Positions 16,846 through 25,477 of a stretch of DNA of 47,172 nucleotides are shown here, piece by piece. The DNA is taken from assembly GCA_934755305.1 (NCBI GenBank), contig CAKVLD010000018.1, positions 1 to 47,172 of the forward strand. The letters run 5' to 3'. Every line of letters starts with the position of its first letter. Position 1 is the stretch's first letter. The position numbers and the translations under genes are program-made. This DNA comes from an uncultured Clostridium sp. GTDB taxonomy: Bacteria > Bacillota > Clostridia > Clostridiales > Clostridiaceae. The notes under the pieces were generated by a model. The model had not been told where the DNA came from and ran no database searches. It was given only the letters and a program-made list of their open reading frames with translations.

Positions 16846-17370
16846 ATGGATGATGATAAGTATAAATGTTTGGATGAAATATTAAAAAAATGCGGTTATA
16901 GACCCTGTAAAAATAGAGAAGAGAAGTGTAAAATTGATCCTTCTGGAGGAGCTAGTACTAACTTTTGTAGAGATTTGAATTTGGATATTCTATTTGGATT
17001 TCAAGATATAGATCCTATGTTTCTTTTAGTTATTACTGAAATAATAAGTAATACACTTTCAGGGGAAATGCCTATCATGCAAGCTAACTCCTTAGGAAAT
17101 TGGCTTCAGATAATAGCTGCAGTAATTCAAGTTTTTAATGCACAACAACAATATCAACAAGCAGGTCCAGGTAGATATTATAATCCTAAGTATAGAAATA
17201 TATCTAATCCATTTACTACTAAAGTTGCTTATACAAATGGTGGAGAACAAGTTAAGAAAAAAGGTAAAGTCCATAGTAGTGATACGAAAAAACTAAATTC
17301 AAGAATAAATGAATTGGAAAAAGAGGTAGATGATTTAAGGCAGCTAGTGGAAGAACTTTTAAATAGATAA
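16846..17370 (+). CDS. hypothetical protein, second of the tandem paralogous pair
   Basis: This 174-residue paralogue has the central module GFQDIDPMFLLVITEIISNT, SGEMPIMQANSLGNW, QQQYQQAGPGRYYNPKYRN and ISNPF, clearly homologous to the preceding protein. The N-terminus differs, with six Cys within the first 42 residues (KCLDEILKKCGYRPC, EEKC, NFC) that could bind metal or cross-link. The C-terminus is again a short coiled coil (about 145-172). The ribosome site is a modest AGGTGAT. A bidirectional terminator follows. Function unknown. Confidence 0.7.
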   Translation: MDDDKYKCLDEILKKCGYRPCKNREEKCKIDPSGGASTNFCRDLNLDILFGFQDIDPMFLLVITEIISNTLSGEMPIMQANSLGNWLQIIAAVIQVFNAQQQYQQAGPGRYYNPKYRNISNPFTTKVAYTNGGEQVKKKGKVHSSDTKKLNSRINELEKEVDDLRQLVEELLNR

Positions 17371-17393
17371 ATTTTAAAAATAGTATAGCCTAA

Positions 17394-17432
17394 AAAAGCG
17401 TAGAAAGCTTTATATTAATTTTCTACGCTTTT
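17394..17432 (+). terminator. Rho-independent terminator
   Basis: A 13-bp perfect stem, AAAAGCGTAGAAA with TTTCTACGCTTTT, serves the paralogous pair and could work from either side. Confidence 0.85.
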
Positions 17433-17519
17433 AGTATTTATATATCACCATTTATTATTTTTTCTTTTTTTATATCAAATACTATTTCCTTAATATTTGT
17501 TTGTATTTCATAAATTAGT

Positions 17520-18020
17520 ATGATAAAAAAAACGTATATTAGAATCTTTTCTTTAATAGGAATATATATAGTTTCCGTAAATTTATTGCATGAGCCTATA
17601 ACAATTTCAATCAAAAATTTTATTTGTTTTATGATTATATTAGGAACATGTAGTTGTATAGCTAGATTATTAAAAAGAACAAAATTAAATAAATATATTA
17701 AAATGTTTAACATAGCAATTTTAGCTATAGCTTTATTGATTTTTATTGCTATAGAAAGTGTAATAATTGGATGTCCAAAGGTAAGTGCCAAGGATACAGA
17801 TTACATTTTAGTTCTAGGTACAGGCATGGAAAATAGTGAATCATTAACTATAACATTAAGAAGAAGATTAGATAGAGTAGTAAAGTCTTTGTATAAAGAT
17901 AATAATAATAGTTATATAGTTTTATCAGGTTCAATAAAGAATAAAGATAATAATGAAACAGATCTTATGGAAAAGTACTTATTAGATAAAGGTATTAAGA
18001 AAGATAAGATATTAATTTAG
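17520..18020 (+). pseudogene. truncated DUF218/YdcF-SanA-like membrane protein
   Basis: The 166 residues comprise three N-terminal hydrophobic segments (about 9-25, 31-48 and 64-84) and the beginning of a DUF218 domain: DYILVLGTGMENSESLTITL, RRRLDRVVKS, YIVLSGS and LLDKGIKKDKILI. Family members (ElyC/SanA/YdcF, envelope-associated) continue after KDKILI with a second half holding conserved Asn/Thr and Arg/His residues. Here the frame stops at once and a terminator follows 30 nt later, so about 90-100 residues are missing. There is also no clear ribosome binding site. It is probably a dead gene left by a 3' deletion. Confidence 0.6.
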
Positions 18021-18049
18021 TAGATACCATTTTGAATACTTAAAAAAAT

Positions 18050-18079
18050 AAGAGGATGTTTGGGTAATAACATCCTCTT
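18050..18079. terminator. bidirectional terminator
   Basis: AAGAGGATGTT (18050-18060) pairs with AACATCCTCTT (18069-18079). A T run follows on both strands; its main role is probably to end the minus-strand MCP gene. Confidence 0.85.
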
Positions 18080-18087
18080 AAAAATTT

Positions 18088-20151
18088 TTATAGTTTAAAT
18101 TTATTTAATTCTTTAACTATATTATTAGTGCTTTCTTGAAGTTCTTGAGCAGACTGAGCTACTTCTAAACTTCCTTTGTTTAGCTCTTCAGAAGAAGCAG
18201 CTATTTCTTCAGCAGAAGCAGACATTTCTTCTGATATGGCAGAAACTTCTGAGATACTTTGGGTCATTGATTCTGTCATATCATTTAATTCTTCAAATTC
18301 TTTATAAGTATTATTAAGTTCAGGTATAACTCTAGCTACTGCATTATTAATTGAATTAAATGCATTCATAAATTCATTAATATGCTCGCTTTGTATGTTT
18401 AGTTCTTTATTCATAGCCTCAGTTTTTTCAACTATATCTGTTGTATTTTTAGCTGATTGAGTAATTATCCTATGAATTTCTTCTGAACTTTCTTTACTTT
18501 GTTCTGCAAGGTTTCTAATTTCATCTGCAACTACAGCAAAACCTTTTCCCATTTCTCCAGCTCTTGCAGCCTCAATAGCAGCATTTAAAGCTAATAGATT
18601 AGTTTGGTCTGAGATATTATTTATTAGGTTAATAATATTAGTTACAGTATTCATATCTTCAGAAAGCATAGTTATATTATCTTTAAATTCATTAAAGTCA
18701 GAATGGAATTTCTCTGATGAACTTATCATATCTTTTGAGATACTTTCAGAATTTAAAGCTTGTTTTTCTATATCTAATGTATTTGTGTGGACAGTAGAGA
18801 TAGAGTTAGAAACTACATCAACTTTATTAGAAAGTACCTTAGTATTTTCTGATATAGAATTTAATTCTGAAGCTTGTTTTACATTAGCATTAACTGATTC
18901 GTCTAAAGTCTTTGAAATATCAGCAGTTGAAGCGGATAATTCTTCCGAGAAGGCTGAAAGACTAGTAGAACTATCATCAATATCATTAGCAATGTTTTTA
19001 ATGTTTAGTATCATACTACTAATAGAATTTTTTAAAGTATCTACACTATTAGCAATAGTACCAAATTCGTCTTTTCTAGTTAATAATTTTTCATGTATTG
19101 TAACATTAAAGTCACCTGTAGATAGGGTAGTTATATTATTAGATAATGATTCTATAATTCTTGATATTATATTAGCAAAAGTATATGTTAAAGTTATAAA
19201 TATACTTAAAGCAATTAAAGAAAATCCTATTGAAACATAACGGAACCTATTAATATTATAGAATATTTCTGAATTAGGAACATAAACACCTATAATCCAA
19301 GTAGAACCTTCAACTGGTGAAAAACCAACAAGTTGAGAATTGTTATTTAATTTGAATTCGCTAGAAGAGGTTTGTCCACTAATCATTTCCTTAGCCATAG
19401 TAGCAAGAGATTCGTATGATTTATCCTTTTTAGCAAGTTCAAAAATATCAGTATTAACTTCTAATCCCTCATCTTCAAAACCAGCAAGTAAAAGACCATT
19501 AGTATCAATAACAAAAGCTTTTCCGTTTTCTAAAGCATTTATTGATTTAATACCAGAACTTATTTCACTAGTATCTCTTAAATATTCTACAACTGCAACT
19601 ACTTCATTATCTGCATTTGTTACAGGAATTGAATAAGAAATTACATTTGTATTGTAGTCTTCGCTATAGAACGGGTCTGATATTGAAAAGTAACCTTCAA
19701 ATGATGAGGATAAAGCTTCTTTTCTATCTTTTTCTATACCTGAAACATATTTAACTATACCATCTGAGTAAGCAATTCCTATATCTGTATGGCCATATGT
19801 GTTTTTATTAGATTCTAAAAGAATCTTAATTAATTCATCATTAGACATAGGACCTGGACCTTCTCCATTATTCATAGGTTCTTCAGCAGATCTAGTTAAT
19901 ATATCATTAGTAGAAAAATGTGCTCCCATATTTATATTTCCATCTAATTGTGTAGTAAATGTATTTGCTGCTTGTGTGGCAATTTCAGATAGCATTGAAG
20001 TACTAAGTAAACGTAAGTCTTTCTTTACATGTAGATAAATCATGCAAGAAAGAGTGGTAGTTATTGTGAACATAAGAATAGAAAATGTTGTCACAATAGT
20101 TTTTTTAATGGTTTTTTTCTTGAATGAAGAGAGTAGATTAATCTTTTTCAT
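18088..20151 (-). CDS. methyl-accepting chemotaxis protein, double-CACHE type
   Basis: This 687-residue transmembrane chemoreceptor has TM1 at about 17-40, an extracellular ligand-binding part of about 250 residues with dCACHE-like features (DIGIAYSDGIVKYVSG, DPFYSEDYNTNVISYSIPV, WIIGVYVP), TM2 at about 306-328 and a HAMP region. The cytoplasmic signalling domain has the conserved hairpin tip AARAGEMGKGFAVVADEIRN. It transmits ligand binding to CheA/CheW; the ligand is unknown. A good AAGGGG site precedes ATG. No che gene is nearby, so it works with a chemotaxis cluster elsewhere. Confidence 0.92.
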   Translation of the reverse strand: MKKINLLSSFKKKTIKKTIVTTFSILMFTITTTLSCMIYLHVKKDLRLLSTSMLSEIATQAANTFTTQLDGNINMGAHFSTNDILTRSAEEPMNNGEGPGPMSNDELIKILLESNKNTYGHTDIGIAYSDGIVKYVSGIEKDRKEALSSSFEGYFSISDPFYSEDYNTNVISYSIPVTNADNEVVAVVEYLRDTSEISSGIKSINALENGKAFVIDTNGLLLAGFEDEGLEVNTDIFELAKKDKSYESLATMAKEMISGQTSSSEFKLNNNSQLVGFSPVEGSTWIIGVYVPNSEIFYNINRFRYVSIGFSLIALSIFITLTYTFANIISRIIESLSNNITTLSTGDFNVTIHEKLLTRKDEFGTIANSVDTLKNSISSMILNIKNIANDIDDSSTSLSAFSEELSASTADISKTLDESVNANVKQASELNSISENTKVLSNKVDVVSNSISTVHTNTLDIEKQALNSESISKDMISSSEKFHSDFNEFKDNITMLSEDMNTVTNIINLINNISDQTNLLALNAAIEAARAGEMGKGFAVVADEIRNLAEQSKESSEEIHRIITQSAKNTTDIVEKTEAMNKELNIQSEHINEFMNAFNSINNAVARVIPELNNTYKEFEELNDMTESMTQSISEVSAISEEMSASAEEIAASSEELNKGSLEVAQSAQELQESTNNIVKELNKFKL

Positions 20152-20206
20152 AAAATTCCCCTTTTCGTTTGTATATTTTTTAGTTGTTCATTTGTATCTC
20201 GGTAGT

Positions 20207-20212
20207 ATTATA
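20207..20212 (-). promoter_or_regulatory. probable -10 element of the MCP gene
   Basis: On the minus strand TATAAT at 20212-20207 lies about 56 nt before the MCP start codon; the -35 is poor. The gap 20152-20462 otherwise contains AT-rich DNA and the terminator at 20398-20432. Confidence 0.4.
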
Positions 20213-20397
20213 CAACAAAAGAAGAATAAAAGTTATAAATATGAAAAAATTTCATTCATTTTTAAAATACTGCTTAATTATATGCAAAAATGATATTTTA
20301 ATGTCTATTTTATGATAATATTTTAATAATATTTTATATAAATTCATAAAAAATGCATAAAAAATAAAATTTAATATGATAATCTGAATAATATGTG

Positions 20398-20432
20398 AAA
20401 AAATAAGCATCTATTTAAAATGCTTATTTTTT
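20398..20432. terminator. terminator of the cbiMNQOK transcript
   Basis: AAAAAATAAGCAT (20398-20410) pairs with ATGCTTATTTTTT (20420-20432), a perfect 13-bp stem with A/T tails on both sides. It lies just beyond the cbiK stop. Confidence 0.85.
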
Positions 20433-20462
20433 ACATGTTATTATTTTTAAAAGAAGTTAATA

Positions 20463-21248
20463 TTAAAATGTCATTTGTATATGATTAATAAACATATCTC
20501 GTATTTCTTTGTATTCTCCAAGACCTTTTATTATACATTCAACATTGTATCCTTTATTTTCAAGTATGCTTTTCCAAGAATCTTCTTCGTCACTAGCCAT
20601 ATCATTAATGGCATGATCTCCAGCAACTATCATAAGTGGTGTAAGATATAGCTTTTTATAAGAATTATGTTCTATTAAGTTAATTACATTATCAAGTTCT
20701 GGATAAGATTCAACATTTCCTATATATATATTTCTATAACCCATCTCTTTAAAAGTATAATCTAAAGCAGCGTAAGTAGCATTAGTATGATGATTAGTAC
20801 CATGTCCCATAATAATTAAAGCTTCATCTTCCTTTATGTATGAAAATTCTTTAGTTAAAATATTTATTATATTTTTATAGTCATCTGTAAAAGTTAATAA
20901 AGGAGCACCTATTTTTATAGAATTAAATTTATCTTTAAGTTTAGCTAAGTCTTCAAGCATAAAATCATTTTCTATACCATTAATAACATGAGTTGGTTGT
21001 AATATTAGATCTTTTATGCCATCATTTATCATTCTCTCTAATGCCTCAGATACAGTATCTACATGAATATTATCACGAGATTTAAGCTTTTTTATTATAA
21101 TTTTACTTGTAAATGCTCTATATATTCTGTAATCAGGAAATGCTTTTCTAATATCTTCTTCAATAGCATCAATAGTTTTTTTTCTAGTTTCTTCATAGCT
21201 AGTTCCAAAGCTAACTACTAAAATGGCTTTATCATAATTTTTGTTCAT
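20463..21248 (-). CDS. cbiK: anaerobic sirohydrochlorin cobaltochelatase
   Basis: This 261-residue CbiK inserts Co2+ into sirohydrochlorin at the start of the anaerobic B12 pathway. The N-terminus ILVVSFGTSYEETRKKT is characteristic. The two metal-binding histidines are visible as His149 in MGHGTNHH and His212 in VAGDHA, with Glu in NVESYPE. No signal peptide is seen, so it is cytoplasmic. It is the last gene of the riboswitch-controlled cobalt-import operon, 12 nt after cbiO, which puts metal supply and insertion under one control. Confidence 0.95.
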   Translation of the reverse strand: MNKNYDKAILVVSFGTSYEETRKKTIDAIEEDIRKAFPDYRIYRAFTSKIIIKKLKSRDNIHVDTVSEALERMINDGIKDLILQPTHVINGIENDFMLEDLAKLKDKFNSIKIGAPLLTFTDDYKNIINILTKEFSYIKEDEALIIMGHGTNHHTNATYAALDYTFKEMGYRNIYIGNVESYPELDNVINLIEHNSYKKLYLTPLMIVAGDHAINDMASDEEDSWKSILENKGYNVECIIKGLGEYKEIRDMFINHIQMTF

Positions 21249-21260
21249 AAAATTTCTCCT

Positions 21261-22097
21261 TTAAATGTTATTAATATAGTTTTCTAAGTCTTCAAAGGAT
21301 TTAGGTAATTCTAAATTAGAAGATAGTATATTTTTATTTACTAAGCATTCAAAGAAATTTAAAACATAAGGTTTTTCTAAATTTGCTTTTTTTAAAGTAA
21401 TTGTATCATTAAATATGTCTTTTGGGCTACCTATTTTTAATACCTTTCCTTCAGAGAAAATTATTATTTTATCTGCCCACTTATAAGCATAGTTTACATC
21501 ATGAGTAGATAAAATTACAGTAATATTTTTTTTATTTAATTTATCAATTATATTGTATACCATAGCAGTATGTTTAGGATCAAGAGAAGAAGTAGGTTCA
21601 TCTAATATAATTACTTCTGGATTCATAACAAGAATATCTGCTATTGATACTTGTTTTTTTTGACCTCCACTTAAAGCGTATGTAGGTTTGTTTCTAAAAG
21701 GTGTAATATCTAATTCTTCAATTACTTGTTCAACAAGTTTTTTAGATGTATTTTCATCTATTCCAAGGTTTAATACACCAAAAGATATTTCTTGAAAAAC
21801 ACTAGATGAAAATAATTGGTTATCTGAATCTTGGAATATTACACCAATTTTACTTCTTAAGTTAAGTAATGATTTTTTTGAATAATTATATGGTTTTCCA
21901 TTAAAGTATAAATTTCCTTTAGTAGGCTTGTGTATTCCGTTTAAAGTTAAGAGAAAAGTAGATTTTCCAGAACCATTAGGGCCTAAAATAGCTATTTTTT
22001 CTCCTTTCTTTATATTAAAGCTTATACCTTTTAAGGCTTCTTTACCATCTTCATATTTATAATGAAGATTATCAATTTTAATAATAAAATCTTCCAT
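21261..22097 (-). CDS. cbiO: cobalt ECF transporter ATPase
   Basis: This 278-residue ABC ATPase has Walker A GPNGSGKST, the Q-loop at IFQDSDNQ, signature LSGGQKK, Walker B VIILDEPTSSLD and switch His in LSTHD. It powers CbiMNQO cobalt uptake. It lies between cbiQ and cbiK with short gaps, in the usual M-N-Q-O order. The length is normal for the family. Confidence 0.95.
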   Translation of the reverse strand: MEDFIIKIDNLHYKYEDGKEALKGISFNIKKGEKIAILGPNGSGKSTFLLTLNGIHKPTKGNLYFNGKPYNYSKKSLLNLRSKIGVIFQDSDNQLFSSSVFQEISFGVLNLGIDENTSKKLVEQVIEELDITPFRNKPTYALSGGQKKQVSIADILVMNPEVIILDEPTSSLDPKHTAMVYNIIDKLNKKNITVILSTHDVNYAYKWADKIIIFSEGKVLKIGSPKDIFNDTITLKKANLEKPYVLNFFECLVNKNILSSNLELPKSFEDLENYINNI

Positions 22098-22112
22098 AAT
22101 AAACTCCTGTGT

Positions 22113-22883
22113 TTAATTACTAATAAATAAAGAAATAATTAATATAAAAGTTTCAAATAAAATAACTAAAATAATACTCCTTGTGCTTGCTTTACTACAT
22201 TCAAAAAGTACATTAATATTATCGTTATAACATCTTGATTCCATTGAATCATATAAAGCAGAAGCTTTTTTTAATGATTTAACTAATAATACACTTAATA
22301 ATTCAGCCATGGATTTTAGCGAGGTTTTAAAATCTTTATTACCAAGACGAGAATTTTGAGATAAAGTAATATTATGTGCTATATCTAAAAGTACAAAAAT
22401 AAATCTATATATTAGTAACATTAATTCTATTAATATATTTGGACAATGAATATTCTTCAAAACCAATAAGATGTCTGTAAATGTAGTACTTAATGCTAAA
22501 AAATATAAACAAGATATACAAGCAATAGATTTAAGTATTAAGTTTACTCCTAAAAATAATGATTTTAAACTAATAGACAAATAAAATTTACCAACATTTA
22601 TTGCAAATAGATCTAGAGGAATACTTGTTACATTAATTATAATTGTTATAGTGCTAAGTAAGATAAAGGCTAGTGGTATAGTCATTATTTTTAAATAATA
22701 AGTTACTGGTGTCTTATTAAAAATTAGAGTAATTCCGACCATTGTTAATATAGTTATAGAGGATACTAATATAGATGAATCTATAAGACATATAATTAAT
22801 GTAGTAAAAGCAAAAAAACATTTAAGATTTGGATTTACATATCTAAGATTAGATGTATAAGCCATTTTATCTATCATAATCAT
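22113..22883 (-). CDS. cbiQ: cobalt ECF transporter transmembrane subunit
   Basis: This 256-residue T-component of the CbiMNQO transporter has about five to six hydrophobic segments. It also has the cytoplasmic coupling region with LKSMAELLSVLLVKSLKKAS and the ESRCY motif (SMESRCYND), the Ala/Ser-Arg-Gly-like signatures of ECF T proteins that contact the ATPase. It starts 5 nt after the cbiN stop. Confidence 0.92.
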   Translation of the reverse strand: MIMIDKMAYTSNLRYVNPNLKCFFAFTTLIICLIDSSILVSSITILTMVGITLIFNKTPVTYYLKIMTIPLAFILLSTITIIINVTSIPLDLFAINVGKFYLSISLKSLFLGVNLILKSIACISCLYFLALSTTFTDILLVLKNIHCPNILIELMLLIYRFIFVLLDIAHNITLSQNSRLGNKDFKTSLKSMAELLSVLLVKSLKKASALYDSMESRCYNDNINVLFECSKASTRSIILVILFETFILIISLFISN

Positions 22884-22888
22884 AAGTT

Positions 22889-23203
22889 TTATTTCTCTTT
22901 TCTAAGTTTTGATCTTTCTTTTAATGTACCGAATCCATAACCTAAAATTAAACCACCTAAAGCAGCTTGAAGGCAAAATAATAATGATTCAGTTTCAGAT
23001 CCTGGTGGTTCATAAATAGGAGATGCCCATGGTTCATAATCAGGATTTATTTCTAAAATTGCTTCTTCAGCTTTATCATCAGAACCACCAAATTCTGATT
23101 CTTTATTAAGGCTTAAAGGTACTACAGCAATAATTACACATAGTAGAAGAAGTATTATAGCAGTTTTTATATTATTAACTTTTGAGTTATTCATTAAATT
23201 CAC
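22889..23203 (-). CDS. cbiN: cobalt transport protein CbiN
   Basis: This 104-residue small membrane protein has two transmembrane segments (about 13-29 and 77-96) flanking an extracytoplasmic loop with GGSDDKAEEAILEINPDYEPW and PPGSETESLLF, the conserved CbiN loop that assists metal loading of CbiM. It overlaps the cbiM end by 17 nt, so translation is probably coupled. Confidence 0.93.
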   Translation of the reverse strand: MNLMNNSKVNNIKTAIILLLLCVIIAVVPLSLNKESEFGGSDDKAEEAILEINPDYEPWASPIYEPPGSETESLLFCLQAALGGLILGYGFGTLKERSKLRKEK

Positions 23204-23945
23204 CTTCCTTTAAGTAGCCTAGTTCTGTAAGTTCTGTTTTTGCATAATTTTCTAATGCCATAATTACTATGACGCTTAATATACCTTCAATAATTGCAAG
23301 AGGAATTTGAGTAACTGCAAATATACTCATAAATTTATCCATAGAAGTCAAAGTGCCTCCAATTTCAGATGGATAAGCTAAAGCTAATTGAAAGGAAGTA
23401 ATACAATATGTAAATAAGTCTCCTAAAGTAGCAGCTAAAAATATTGATATTTTTTTAGGAAGCTTAACTTTTAAGGAAATTTTATAGATAATATAACTTA
23501 AGATTGGTCCAGCTATTGCCATTGAAAATGTATTAGCACCAATAGTTGTAATACCTCCATGAGCTAGAAGCAAGGCTTGGAATAATAAAATTATAATTCC
23601 TATAACACTCATAACAGTAGGTCCAAAAAGTATGGCACCTAGGCCAGTACCAGTAGGATGAGAACTACTTCCAGATACAGATGGAATTTTTAATGCAGAC
23701 AATACAAAAGCATATGCTCCAACCATAGCTAAAATTAAAAGAGTTTTTTTATGTTCTCTAATAGTTTTTTTAATAGATATTAATCCGAATGCTAAAAAAG
23801 GTAGGCAAATAACTCCCCAGGCAATGCAATATTTGTAAGGTAAATAACCTTCCATAATATGCATTGCATTAGCTACAGGTGTTACACTATAGCATAAAGC
23901 AAATGCAAGTGAAATGATAATTAGTAATTTTTCTTTTTTCTTCAT
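23187..23945 (-). CDS. cbiM: cobalt ECF transporter substrate-binding subunit
   Basis: This 252-residue S-component has an N-terminal signal segment (residues about 7-27) ending VANA, after which the mature protein starts MHIMEGYLP. The free N-terminal Met-His-containing stretch is the cobalt ligand in this family. SGSSSHPTGTGLGAI with its His is the other conserved motif. About six further helices follow. It is the first gene of the minus-strand operon, behind the cobalamin riboswitch, with AGGAGG-like GGAGGTTC before ATG. Confidence 0.95.
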   Translation of the reverse strand: MKKKEKLLIIISLAFALCYSVTPVANAMHIMEGYLPYKYCIAWGVICLPFLAFGLISIKKTIREHKKTLLILAMVGAYAFVLSALKIPSVSGSSSHPTGTGLGAILFGPTVMSVIGIIILLFQALLLAHGGITTIGANTFSMAIAGPILSYIIYKISLKVKLPKKISIFLAATLGDLFTYCITSFQLALAYPSEIGGTLTSMDKFMSIFAVTQIPLAIIEGILSVIVIMALENYAKTELTELGYLKEGEFNE

Positions 23946-23980
23946 AGAAGAACCTCCAATTTATATTTATATTTTTGGAG

Positions 23981-24013
23981 AATAAAAAATAGCCTATTAA
24001 GATCTAACAGGCG
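23981..24013 (-). terminator. riboswitch expression-platform terminator
   Basis: On the minus strand GCCTGTTA pairs with TAATAGGC (one G-U) across a GATCT loop at 24012-23992, followed by TATTTTTT. It lies between the riboswitch core and cbiM, as expected for transcriptional attenuation by cobalamin. Confidence 0.75.
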
Positions 24014-24095
24014 CAACAAAATAAGAGTTATTAAATAAAAAAATTTAAACTCTAAAAATACACCAAGTTATTCTCCGTAACGAAGATGTATATCT

Positions 24096-24254
24096 TATTT
24101 TTAGGCAGGTCTTCTGACTTAGGCGTCAAACATAATATTAATCTTCCCATATAAAAATACAGTGATATATAAATATTACTATTCCATTACAGCGGCGGGA
24201 CCGTATGAGAATCTCACTCAATTCCCTATTAATACATTAAGTAACCTAAAAATA
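24096..24254 (-). promoter_or_regulatory. cobalamin riboswitch
   Basis: On the minus strand the conserved core is readable: P1 TATTTTTAGG at 24254-24245 pairs with CCTAAAAATA at 24105-24096. Between them lie AATAGGGAA, GGTCCCGCCGCTGTAATGG, CACTG, GGGAAGA and the block GTCAGAAGACCTGCC. These are hallmarks of the B12-binding class. It controls cbiMNQOK: bound adenosylcobalamin should favour the terminator at 23992-24012. It faces only the minus strand and so does not control the cobD operon. Confidence 0.95.
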
Positions 24255-24271
24255 CTAAATTGTTAAATAAA

Positions 24272-24300
24272 ACTATATCATTTGCAAATATATATGTCAA
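24272..24300 (-). promoter_or_regulatory. promoter of the riboswitch-cbiMNQOK transcript
   Basis: On the minus strand a perfect TTGACA (24300-24295), a 17-nt spacer and TATAGT (24277-24272). Transcription would start about 10 nt before the riboswitch P1 stem. Confidence 0.85.
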
Positions 24301-24340
24301 CAAATAACGGATATTATACTCTTATAAAAGTTTTAATAAA

Positions 24341-24369
24341 TTTACAAAGTTATATTCCAATGTTATTAT
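24341..24369 (+). promoter_or_regulatory. promoter of the cobD-cbiC operon
   Basis: TTTACA (24341-24346), 17 nt, TATTAT (24364-24369). The start would be near 24376, leaving only about 36 nt before the TTG of cobD, too short for a riboswitch. Confidence 0.65.
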
Positions 24370-24411
24370 AGAAATCAAACAGAATGATAATTAATTTTAG
24401 GAGGAATAGTT

Positions 24412-25470
24412 TTGGAAAAATTAATTCATGGGGGAGATATTTATACAAAGAGAGATATTGAAGGAGATAGATTAATAGATTTTTCTGCTAATATTAATCC
24501 TTTGAAAATGCCACAGTCTGTAAGAGACGCTATTGTTTATAATATAGATTCATATATAAATTATCCAGATCCCTTATGTAGAGAGCTAAGAGAAGCTATA
24601 GGAAAATTTGAAAATGCAGATGAAAATCATATTGTATGTGGTAATGGTGCAGCAGATATTATTTTTAGAATAGTTTTAGGTGTAAAGCCAAAGAATGCTT
24701 TAATTTTAGCACCAACATTTGCAGAATATGAGGAAGCTTTAAAGCTAACTGATTGTAAAATTAATTATTATGATTTAGAAGAAAAAAATAATTTTTCTAT
24801 AGGAAAAGATATTTTAAATAGGATTAGTAAAGACTTAGATATAATGTTTTTATGTAATCCTAATAATCCAACAGGAATACCTATAAATTATAAGGTTATG
24901 TTAAAAATTGCTAATAGGTGTAAAGAAAATAAAGTAATTTTAGTTGTAGATGAATGTTTTATAGATTTTTTAGAAGAGGAAGAAAACATAAGTATTGCAA
25001 AATATATAAAGGACTATCAAAACTTAATTATTCTAAAAGCTTTTACAAAGATGTATGCTATGGCTGGTATAAGGCTAGGATATATGTTATGTAGCAATGA
25101 AGAAATTAATGAAAAAATATCAAAGGTAGGTCAACCTTGGAGTGTATCTACTGTGGCTAGTAAATGTGGTGTGGCTGCATTAAAAGAAAAGGACTTTGTA
25201 TTAAAAACTAAAAAATACATAAGTGAAAATAGAGAATATCTTATGAAGGAGTTAAAGAACTTAGGCTTTAAAGTGTTTAATTCTAAAACTAATTACATAT
25301 TATTTAAATCAAAAGACAGTAACATAAAGAATAAATTAGAGAAAAAAGGAATATTAATACGATCTTGTAGTAATTATAGAAATTTAAGTGAAGAATATTT
25401 CCGTATTGCTGTTAAAAGTGAAGAAGACAATAAAATTCTTATAGAATCAATAAAGGATATAATGAGGTAA
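24412..25470 (+). CDS. cobD: threonine-phosphate decarboxylase
   Basis: This 352-residue PLP enzyme of aminotransferase fold I makes (R)-1-amino-2-propanol O-2-phosphate, the nucleotide-loop linker precursor. HGGDIYTK and IDFSANINPL at the N-terminus are typical of CobD; the PLP lysine is Lys213 in AFTKMYAMAGIRLGY, with NPNNPTG and DECF upstream. The start codon is TTG, chosen because AGGAGG sits 7-8 nt upstream and the family N-terminus begins there. It is the first gene of the plus-strand operon. Confidence 0.93.
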   Translation: MEKLIHGGDIYTKRDIEGDRLIDFSANINPLKMPQSVRDAIVYNIDSYINYPDPLCRELREAIGKFENADENHIVCGNGAADIIFRIVLGVKPKNALILAPTFAEYEEALKLTDCKINYYDLEEKNNFSIGKDILNRISKDLDIMFLCNPNNPTGIPINYKVMLKIANRCKENKVILVVDECFIDFLEEEENISIAKYIKDYQNLIILKAFTKMYAMAGIRLGYMLCSNEEINEKISKVGQPWSVSTVASKCGVAALKEKDFVLKTKKYISENREYLMKELKNLGFKVFNSKTNYILFKSKDSNIKNKLEKKGILIRSCSNYRNLSEEYFRIAVKSEEDNKILIESIKDIMR

Positions 25471-25477
25471 TTTTTTT

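Noticed and set aside
17438..17791. Minus-strand frame of 117 codons overlapping the truncated DUF218 gene
   Set aside because: The plus-strand frame shows real DUF218 similarity; the minus frame is a hydrophobic mirror of membrane-coding DNA.
20042..20293. Plus-strand frame of 83 codons across the MCP start region
   Set aside because: It overlaps the MCP signal/TM1 coding and its promoter, and has no ribosome site.
24370..24411. Possible riboswitch before cobD
   Set aside because: Only about 40 nt separate the promoter from the start codon and none of the B12-box motifs occurs on the plus strand.
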